Shown here in pieces: positions 45,996 through 53,425 of a stretch of 64,000 nt of DNA. The stretch's first letter is position 1. Each line of letters begins with the position of its first letter. Under the pieces are notes generated by a model that made no database searches, was not told the DNA's origin, and saw only the letters and a program-made list of their open reading frames with translations. The DNA is taken from NCBI RefSeq assembly GCF_020520425.1, contig NC_079491.1, positions 4,030,001-4,094,000 on the forward strand. The letters are read 5' to 3'. The stretch comes from Spinacia oleracea (taxonomy: Eukaryota > Streptophyta > Magnoliopsida > Caryophyllales > Amaranthaceae). The translations under genes and the position numbers were made by a program.

Positions 45996-46613
45996 GTGAG
46001 AGTCTTTTTATTATTAGATGCGAATACAACATTAGTTTACACCATAACTGAGCTTAATCATAGTTTGGGGAAGTTGATGTCAAAAATCCGTAGCTCTAGC
46101 GACAACCACATGTCCATAATAGGACTAGACATCGAAAGACACTACTGTCAAGATGACACCAAACACCAACTTGCTGAAAAAGTTGCCATAGTGAAGCTGT
46201 TTTTCTTCGACAATTGCTTGATTATCCAGTTGTTGCGGATTAATAAACCTATTTGTTCACTGGCTTAGTTCTTCCAAAGACAAGAGCTTACCTTTGTTGC
46301 TGTTAAAATGAACAACTGTCTTAAAGCGTTGAACAGAGATTATGGGATTCAATGCAGGAATGCTTTTGATTTGCGTGAATTGGTTGTAACTGTTAAACAG
46401 GATAAAAAACAGACCAATGAAAAGTTCAAAATATTTAGATTGCAATATTTGACGAATCTATTTACACCGGGTAAAGAATTGTTTTTGTACGTGCTTAAAG
46501 GTCCTGCAGCACCTCTAGGAAGTTGGGGTGCTACTATGTTGTCTTTACAACTAATTGAAGCAGCTACTCGTGATGCTTACTTGTGTTGCCTTGTTGCGTA
46601 TTTCTCTTGTTAA
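45996..46613 (+). pseudogene. captured 3'-5' exonuclease (WRN-like, DEDD) gene fragment
   Basis: One frame runs through 'MSIIGLDIERHYCQDD', 'LAEKVAIVKLFFFDNCLIIQ', 'LTFVAVKMNNCLKALNRDYG', 'CRNAFDLRELVVTVKQ' and 'LQLIEAATRDAYLCCLVAYF'. This is the order and spacing of the Werner-syndrome-like 3'-5' exonuclease domain of plants (recalled consensus 'GLDVEW', 'VALLQLC..CLIFQL', 'FTFVGVGI..D..KL..DYG', 'AVDLRELA', 'YA.TDAYVS'). The Asp and Glu of exo I (DIE) and the Asp of exo III (RDAY) remain; the exo II Asp appears replaced in 'KMNNCLK'. An in-frame TAG at 46266-46268 splits it into two parts of the same frame (45996-46268 and 46308-46613). It has no intron, like several plant members of the family. 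Not expected to make an active full-length enzyme. Confidence 0.78.
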
Positions 46614-46893
46614 TTACTCCATATTTGGGAACTAAACTGCTTCCTCATGAAATTGTAATCAATCTAGCATTTCTGCTGCTAATATTTTCAGATGTGTCAG
46701 AAATAAAGTGTACTAAAAATATCAGCAACAGATTAAGCATATTCAACACACAAAAAAACATCATTTATCAAACTAGATTAAGCATATTCACCATTCAAAA
46801 ACATCATAATGATCATATTCACCATTCAAAAATAACTTCATATAGTGACAGATATACTGAAACAATATGTAGTATTGATCAAAAACATCATAT

Positions 46894-47067
46894 TTAAGCA
46901 TATTCGCCATTGTTGCTTGGATCACACTTGTAGTATACCCTTTGTGGAATGAGTGTTGTATCGGAGCTACGAATGACAAATTTCCTCCCACGATAACAGA
47001 TTTTATTTGGGACTCTAACATATGTGGACTCATTATGTGTGGATGATGATTTTGAATGATAACTCAT
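46894..47067 (-). pseudogene. possible GRF-type zinc-finger gene fragment in the Pack-MULE
   Basis: Minus-strand frame MSYHSKSSSTHNESTYVRVP.. continues 'NKICYRGRKFVIRSSDTTLI' and 'PQRVYYKCDP'. This resembles GRF zinc fingers (recalled pattern 'CxCGRKxxIRTSxTxxNPGRRFYKC'). The second Cys of the CxC pair reads as Arg and the fragment stops soon after. GTTATTTATACTAAAA near 47138, read in reverse, could act as a promoter. The match is weak to moderate. Confidence 0.45.
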
Positions 47068-47545
47068 GACACAAAATGAGATGAAACTACAACAAAACAA
47101 TTTGGTGACTAAATAAACACTCAGAACAGGGTTATTTATACTAAAACAATAAGCTACGGCTATTTTTCAATCCCAAAAAACTAGCCGTTGGGCTTTAAAA
47201 AGGTAATTTTTACATTTGGGCATTTGGTGAATTATATTTTTAAATAGGGGTATTTGGTGAAATAAGTTACATTGTAGGGGCATTTGGTGAATTAGAAAAG
47301 TAGGCTAACGGCAGACTAACGGCGTACTAACGGCGCGTCATTAGTAAGGGTAGTTTGGGTATTATATTAAAGGTGAGGGGCATTTGGTGAATTTCTGAAA
47401 GTTGAGGGGCATTTGGTGAATTTCGTGAAAATTGAGGGGTATTTCATGAAAAATCCGTTAAACTTTTGAGTATCATTTTTAAACTTCTGTATCATATTTG
47501 AAATTATGAGTACCATATTTGAACTTATTTTGATCTGATATAACA

Positions 47546-47853
47546 ATATCCTTCCTTGAGAAGGGGTAACACCGAGCAAAAATCGATGCGTAACCTTTTG
47601 ACACTTGCCCAATCTTGTTTATTAGGTGTCCAAGATATAGAGAGTTGCCCACATCACCTTATCCTAAAATAGAATTAGAAAAAAAATTGGAAATGTGTGG
47701 ACAAATGTCACAAACTTATTACAGTATGAGCTAAATACATTGATGATACCGAGTAATACATATAGAAGGCTGAAGCATGGGCTGAAAACTGACAATCCAT
47801 AAACACGTTTGCAATCAATAAGGTTCAATTCTTCCTTGAAAAAATGGCTTTGC
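47546..47853. other. intergenic
   Basis: No feature recognised. The minus-strand frame at 47664-47867 has no known similarity. Confidence 0.4.
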
Positions 47854-48287
47854 ATGGAAATCAACAAAGCAGCAGCCCAAACAAAGAGTCTTCAGACCAT
47901 CATCTTTTTTTTTTAACGCAAACAAAGGAGAATTAGATTAAAAGATTGGTTCTACAAGAATGTCGGGATGACTAAAAAACTTGCGACCCAACAAACACGA
48001 AAGTCCAAACCGAACCAACCCAACCCCTACCAATGCTATACAACAAAATATCAGTGGGCCCACCTAAAAACTTGCTGTCCAGAATACACCCATAAAACCC
48101 AAGTCTTCAGACCATCATCATTCTAAAAGATGAAGCATCATCTGCAGATAAATTAGCTACAAGGCAAGAGAATGAAGGTGGCAACAAAAAAGTTGGGGAG
48201 AAGAAAGAAGAGAGTAGAAATTGGGAAAGTGTTGTTAACAAAGGAGTTGAAGATGAGGTGTTTCCTTATTCTACTAGTACCTTTTAG
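47854..48287 (+). pseudogene. possible gene fragment split by a LINE tail
   Basis: If the insertion at 47905-48101 and one target copy are ignored, the flanking DNA reads as one open frame of about 72 codons. It starts MEINKAAAQTKSLQTIIILK and ends with a hydrophilic 'NWESVVNKGVEDEVFPYSTS' + TF before TAG at 48285-48287. No family is recognised. It could be a terminal exon relic or chance. Confidence 0.35.
47905..48101 (-). mobile_element. 5'-truncated LINE (L1-type) 3' end
   Basis: An 18-base target duplication AGTCTTCAGACCATCATC is perfect at 47887-47904 and 48102-48119. The insert begins on + with a T run (an A tail on -). On the minus strand it ends 'TAATCTAATTCTCCTTTGTTTGCGTT' before the tail, in the style of plant L1 3' ends. 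No ORF2 sequence is left in 197 bases. Confidence 0.75.
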
Positions 48288-48387
48288 AACCCTAATAAAG
48301 GGTATGTATCGCTAATCAGGTTGCAGATTAGATCGTTAATGTTGGTCATTTAGTTATCGTATGTTCATTTGTGACGAACCTTGTATT

Positions 48388-48560
48388 TTTTTTTTGGTGT
48401 TAAGCACCCGGTTCACCCTTAAGGCTAATCCGGATTCGGGGCTAGTTCTGGGTGGATAGGTTCCAGTCCCCTCCCAATTGTTGTTGCGGGGGATCGAACA
48501 CGAGTTCTCCCTACCAAGTTCAGCCCCAATCACCACTAAACCAACAGGCAATTGATTACG
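48388..48560 (-). mobile_element. SINE of the third family, near complete
   Basis: On the minus strand TTGGTTTAGTGGTGATTGGG (box A) and GTGTTCGATCC (box B) are followed by the body shared with 19957-20103 and an A tail. Flanks GAACCTTGTATTT and GAACTTGTACTTT are an imperfect target duplication. Confidence 0.85.
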
Positions 48561-48734
48561 GAACTTGTACTTTGCAAGTTGTAATAACCATAGATTATAA
48601 AGTGGGTTATATGCCATTAGCCAACCGTTTGTTAGTAATAATTATTAGTAATATTGTATTAGGTTTGTATCATGTAATGTTTTGACACGACATGAAAAGC
48701 ACGCCAATTAGCCATTACGTTTACATGGACACTA

Positions 48735-48995
48735 CTCCCTTTATTCCTTAATATTCGCATCGTTTTGACTTTTGAACTACTTAATTTATTTTGACCCTAT
48801 TTTATTTCGAAAATAAATATTATTATATAATATATTGTTGGTTATATCTTTATGTATATTTTCAACGTATTAATATTTTTGTAAGTTTTATTTTATAAGT
48901 TTTTATAATATGTAGTTAAAGATATTGGTGGTCAAAATTGTGTATTGGCAAGCGTATCTAGTCAAAATGATGCGAGTATTAAGGGACGGAATGAG
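48735..48995. mobile_element. Stowaway-like MITE
   Basis: CTCCCTTTATTCCTTAATAT and GTATTAAGGGACGGAATGAG are inverted, TA on both sides; inner words (CGCATCGTTTTGAC / CAAAATGATGCG) also pair. Confidence 0.85.
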
Positions 48996-49085
48996 TATAT
49001 TGTAGAAATTTTACTCCGTAATTAATTAACAAAAATGAAACAATCTTATGCAGAGTATATGGAATCATTATATTGTAGAAATTTA

Positions 49086-49280
49086 TCAATTGAGATTGGC
49101 ATGAGTGGTTAAGGGTTTCTTGCTCCATAACCAATTCCAAGGTCTCAGGTTCAAGCCATGGGTATGGAAAAAATCTCAATTGAAAGGGATGATGTCCATC
49201 GAGATACTCGTACAAACTTTCACGAAATATTAACCCATTTATCGAAAGCGGTGAGTATTTCTCGTAATAAAACCAAAAAA
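49086..49280 (+). mobile_element. SINE of a fourth family, full length
   Basis: GGCATGAGTGGTTAAGGG (box A) and GGTCTCAGGTTCAAGCC (box B), then a body with 'GGAAAAAATCTCAATTGA' and 'CCATCGAGATACTCG'. Target duplication of 19 bases, ATTATATTGTAGAAATTTA / ATTATATCGTAGAAATTTA, at 49067-49085 and 49281-49299. The same family sits at 62222-62400 on the minus strand. Confidence 0.88.
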
Positions 49281-49363
49281 ATTATATCGTAGAAATTTAA
49301 AATTGATTAACAAAAATGAAACAATTAATCTTATATAAGACGTACGTTGGTAAGGTACATGTA

Positions 49364-49369
49364 CACGTG
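49364..49369 (+). promoter_or_regulatory. CACGTG (G-box) far upstream of LEA gene 4
   Basis: GTACACGTGCC; part of a longer stretch repeated in weaker form at about 49431-49490 ('ATAAATGAAAGACACGAATT'). Confidence 0.35.
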
Positions 49370-49532
49370 CCATATTTATAGATGAGAGACACTAGTTCGA
49401 TACGACATGAAATTTTTGTATGTTCTAAACACGGCGTGCCCCGTTTATAAATGAAAGACACGAATTCAATACGACACGATTTTTTCGCCGATTTTAAATA
49501 CGGTCTAGTACGAGTCCAACTCTACAAGAAGC

Positions 49533-49538
49533 CACGTG
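49533..49538 (+). promoter_or_regulatory. ABRE/G-box 1 of LEA gene 4
   Basis: GCCACGTGGTCTCATAAT, about 200 bases before the ATG. CACGTGG is the high-affinity core for bZIP factors of the ABI5/ABF type. The same 14-base context recurs 51 bases downstream. Confidence 0.6.
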
Positions 49539-49583
49539 GTCTCATAATAGTCCTAATGTCCATCAATTGTTGGCAAAAGAAGA

Positions 49584-49589
49584 CACGTG
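49584..49589 (+). promoter_or_regulatory. ABRE/G-box 2 of LEA gene 4
   Basis: GACACGTGGTCTCATAAT, about 150 bases before the ATG; a duplicate of the site at 49533. Paired ABREs are a common arrangement in ABA-responsive LEA promoters. Confidence 0.6.
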
Positions 49590-49682
49590 GTCTCATAATT
49601 TTGCAATTAAGAAATATATGTTCGTCGTCAATATGGTGCAATACATGCTCCTTTTCAAGTCTTATGTTATTCTATCCATAAA

Positions 49683-49733
<51 letters not shown>
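49683..49733 (+). repeat. T14/A37 tract abutting the start codon of LEA gene 4
   Basis: Fourteen T (49683-49696) are followed by thirty-seven A (49697-49733) that run directly into the ATG. The length of such a tract is easily mis-assembled. Confidence 0.95.
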
Positions 49734-49739
<6 letters not shown>

Positions 49740-52127
49740 CAAGAACAGCCTAAAAAAGAAGCGGGTAAACCAGATCAACAACACACGTTCAAATATGGTG
49801 ATGTTTTTTACGTTTCGGGTCAAGCAGAAAATAAACCCGTATTACCTGAAGATGCGTCTTCCATGGAGTCTGCGGAGAAGATAGTTATGGGCCATAGCCC
49901 ATATGGTGGCCCGGCCTCCAGTATGCGAACCACTGCCGAAGCTAATGTACAAGCGGGCCTTGTTGACCCGAATTCGCGTCGGACAACTGAAGGAATTCGG
50001 GTCACTGAATCCGGTGATCATGGTACCCGGATTGTCACAGAATCTGTCAATGATGAGGTGTGCTTTATTTTCTTTTTTTACATGTTTGGATTTAAATAAA
50101 CAGTGTGCTTTTGAGAAACTTCAATGATTAGCATAAATCAATTTTACTATGTTGTCCGGTTGAAAAAAAAACGTGCTTTTAAATTGAAAAAAAACGTGTT
50201 TTTAATACGTATATATATGGTTTTTAACCCGGTTGCGCATATATATATATGTACAATCGGGTGAATCTTTTAATTTGTGAGTACGGAATATAAAACTACT
50301 TTATACTTTCTCCGTTTTACTTTTGGTCATACCTTGTCGTGATATTATTCACAAATTTCAATTGTTTTATTGATTAGGAAAAATATAATAGTGTAGAATT
50401 TTATTTAATTAGTTTCGATATGTATTTTTAGAATATTGATTTTCTTTTCTGGATCTTAACGCAATACTAGAAATATTAATGTTTGAACATTTATATTGGG
50501 AAATTATTGACAAGCGTGAAAAGGTAGACGGAGAAGGTAACGGTCATATCCAAATGGAAATTGGCCTGGGCCTGGGACTTGGCCCCTCCATAAGTTCCAT
50601 AACATACCCTGGCCAACATAGTTTTTCTTGTGGAATTTTATTAGACTTGTGTTACTCCCTCTGGGTTTAAGCAGATATTTTAATAAGAACAATAAGTGGG
50701 GACCATGTTATTTTAGGTAGTGGGGTGGAGGTGGGTATAGATAGATTATTTAATTAGATGGTGGGGTTCATAAGTTACTAAAAATTTCAAGTGTATCTCT
50801 TAAATAAATACGGCCGGAAAAGACAAGTGTATCACTTAAATAAATATAGAAGGAGTAATATGTATAATTTTGTGTTGGGAAATGCCATATTTACCCTAAT
50901 TATGAAGCAAGTTTGGAATAAAGCAGGTAGTTGGGCAATTCATAGAGCCACAATTTGCAGAATCAACAACGCCAAAGGTGACAATAGGAGAAACCCTTGA
51001 TGCTGTGGCACTCTATGCTGGTGACCAGCCCATCGACGACGCGGATGCAGCCGCAATAGCAGCTGCCGAGAAGAGGGCGGTAGGCGCTGATCCCCCGCCT
51101 GGCTGGGGCCTTGGAGCTGAGGCTCGTTATGCGGCAGATCGCAATGTTAGGGCACCCCGACCAGAATTTATGACTACTCTTGATGATGTTCTTAAGGTAA
51201 CATATTCAATTATTCATCCTTTTTATCTAAACATTTAGCTTTCCAAAAAGCCTATTGGTTAATCGATAAGATCTTTGCCTAGTGGTTAATTAAGATTTAG
51301 TCTATGTAAGGTAGGTTTCATGTTCGAATTAGTTTTTATTTCCCTACACTACAGGAATTTGTATCTTTAATGACAACCTAATTACGACTGGTCAAATATC
51401 CCGTCGTATAAGCCTTTTACGACGGGGCTAACAACCAAAAAAAGACGGGAACAACCGTCGCAAATGTCTTTTACGATAGGTTAACGACAAGATTTTTCAT
51501 TAACGACGGCCTCCTTAATGACGAAATTCCGTCATTAATCAACAATTATTGACCTTTAGCGATGAGATTTTCCGTCATTAATGGTATAACTTTTTGTAGT
51601 GTTATAGCTTATTTCATATAAAAAAATGTTAATTAGCAGATTATTATGTTGTTATGTAATACTCCGTACGAGTTCATATTTGATAGGCCACGGTCTATGT
51701 TTTCCTGACTTCGATATTCATATTGGACACATGTCCAACTGTCCAAGGACACAACTATTTTGTGAAACTATTGCATGATTTTGGTCTAAAATGAAGTGTC
51801 TAAGTGTAGTGTCGAGGATTGAACACGGATATATGAGGTAAAATGAGGAGACCGAATAACATAGGTCGGAGTTTTTAGATAATTGAAGACGGAGGTAATA
51901 TCGTGTACTCGTATCTCTCTCCTAATAAAAATGTACGTACTTCGTATTTCGTATTTCGTATGCAGGATGCTAGTCACAAGTTGGCGCGTGATAAGGCAGT
52001 GACGACGGAAGACGCTAAAGTGGTAATGGAAGCTGAAGTCTGTAACAATCCAGAAATGACAACCACCATTGCTGGTGTGGGTGAGATGATGAGTGCAGCT
52101 GCAAGGCTTAATCAAACCACGAAATAA
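49734..52127 (+). CDS. LEA protein, SMP/D-34 family, gene 4 of array
   Basis: Three phase-0 exons (49734-50057, 50927-51196, 51966-52127) encode 251 residues. The start MAQEQPKKEAGKPDQ resembles that of gene 3. Module 1 (about 18-75) has 'FKYGDVFYVSGQAENKPVLP' and 'GHSPYGGPASSM'; exon 1 ends 'GTRIVTESVNDE'. Exon 2 opens VVGQFIEP, the family's normal joint, and module 2 (from about 126) has 'VTIGETLDAVALYAGDQPID' and 'DAAAIAAAEKRAVGADPPPG'. Module 3 starts at 199 (DASHKLARDKAVTTEDAKVV) and ends GVGEMMSAAARLNQTTK. Closest in the window to gene 5. A paired ABRE lies upstream and a long A tract touches the ATG. Intron 2 carries a SINE piece and a CACTA MITE. Confidence 0.94.
51255..51346 (+). mobile_element. 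SINE fragment in intron 2 of LEA gene 4
   Basis: ATCTTTGCCTAGTGGTTAAT (box A) and CATGTTCGAATT (box B) with the SINE-like spacing. The tail is cut by the CACTA MITE that starts at 51347. Confidence 0.6.
51347..51602. mobile_element. CACTA-type MITE in intron 2 of LEA gene 4, 256 bp
   Basis: Starts CACTACAGGAATTTGTATCT and ends AACTTTTTGTAGTG, with many 'ACGACGG / CCGTCGT' words inside as in other CACTA subterminal regions. Flanks CTA and TTA may be a 3-base duplication with one change. Same family as 59545-59823. Confidence 0.88.
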
Positions 52128-52809
52128 TCAAGTCAGTGATGCTATATACGTATTGTAATCACTTCGTAGTTCGTACTACTAATTAATAAATGCTCACATG
52201 TTGCTTTGTTTAGTGTTCATAAACTGCATTTTGCTTCTGTTTTGGTTCATTAGCATTAGCATTAGCATTAGCCTTAGCCTACGGGCTATGTAAGCCATAT
52301 CATGTTACTTGTGTCATGAGATTGATAATCGTATGCCTTTACAGTTAGGTACAGTGACGGATCTTGAACAATTTTACGAGGGCAGCTAGTAGAAAAATAA
52401 GCAAGATAGATTAAAAAATCACACCATTATATTCTAATTTGAAGGTGGGGCGTAAACTAAAAGTACACTGCAGAATTTCCGGTCCCGAGAAGCCGGTTCT
52501 ACACATGCGACAAGGAAGATACGCCATTGGTTAGATTACAACCTTAAGGGAATATAGACTATCCTAAGTTCCTAACCGGTGTTAATGAGTTGATTTTTAC
52601 GTAAGTTTAGATGTGTTGATGTGTTGTACACTTGTACATACACGTATGTCATGTAACAATTTACGGAGTAGTAGATTTGTGGTATGCTTAGTTTTCGCAT
52701 GCACTACTTCTCTTACCCAAATATATACACACAATTACACAAATGACACAATGAAACATGAAAGGGAAAAAAAACCACCCACCCACGAATTAGGAGAACC
52801 TAAAACATA
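52128..52809 (+). other. 3' flank of LEA gene 4 and spacer
   Basis: Likely 3' untranslated sequence to about 52250, with a short (AGCATT)n run near 52250-52275. A CATGCA word (RY-type) at 52697 is 730 bases before gene 5 and is doubtful. No gene. Confidence 0.45.
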
Positions 52810-53137
52810 CTCCCTCTGTCCCGGAATACTTGACCTGTTTTCCTTATCGGGCCGTCCCTTAATACTTGACCTGTTTTTAAAAATGGAAATATTCTAACAA
52901 TATTATATTATTTCTCACTCCACCCCTATTAACCCACATATCCTTTACTCCATACAAAAAATAATTAAAAATTCAACCCCTACTCTCCCCCAACCCCACC
53001 TCTTAACCCACCTCCCACTAACTACATTAAAATAATACCCTACTATCAACTACTACCTATTAAATTAAATAAGTCAATTCAAGTCTCTTAAACTCTGTGC
53101 CGGTCAAACCGGGTCGAGTATTCCGGGACGGAGGGAG
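52810..53137. mobile_element. Stowaway-like MITE upstream of LEA gene 5
   Basis: CTCCCTCTGTCCCGGAATAC + TTGACC and GGGTCGAGTATTCCGGGACG + GAGGGAG are inverted, TA on both sides. The head of the element is partly duplicated ('CCCTTAATACTTGACCTGTTTT' at about 52856). Confidence 0.88.
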
Positions 53138-53425
53138 TACATAGCAAAATTACCTTGATCGATAACAAATAAATTTATCCTAGAAAATATTTCTTTTTTT
53201 TAATCCAATTTTCATGGCATTTAAGTAGAAGCGTAAAATAAGCTAAGATGTTGAAAATTTAGAACACTTCACAAATTATCCCAACATATATATAGAAAAT
53301 TTATCATCTCTTATTAACGTTGAAATTCTCGTTCTTTTTTCCATTAAATAATTTATTTATCAAATAGAAGTTGATCTTCTAAAAGTTAATTTCTCGTCTT
53401 TTTTTAAGCAGTTTGTGAGTTCAAA

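Larger units (their letters stand above)
45518..47457. mobile_element. Mutator-like element (Pack-MULE), 1.94 kb
   Basis: Terminal inverted repeats of about 290 bases (45518-45803 and 47170-47457) start CGGATTTTTCATGAAATACC and carry several 'TTCACCAAATGCCCCT' words. The 9-base target duplication TTAAACTTT is perfect at 45509-45517 and 47458-47466. Between the arms there is no MURA transposase. Instead there is a host-type exonuclease gene fragment on + (45996-46613) and a probable GRF zinc-finger fragment on - (46894-47067). Arms remain highly similar, so the insertion is relatively young. Confidence 0.93.
45358..47545. repeat. dispersed repeat (copy also at 35335-35560) split by the Pack-MULE
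   Basis: Left part 45358-45517 and right part 47458-47545 together match the repeat at 35335-35560 ('GCCCATATCAGATATGTGCTT', 'TTTTGTGTACCATACTTGAG', 'TTTGAACTTATTTTGATCTGATAT'). The two parts join at the 9-base target duplication of the inserted MULE. Confidence 0.7.

Noticed and set aside
49697-49733. Retroposed poly(A) tail
   Set aside because: The tract precedes a gene with two introns and no target duplication was found; it is a simple-sequence tract.
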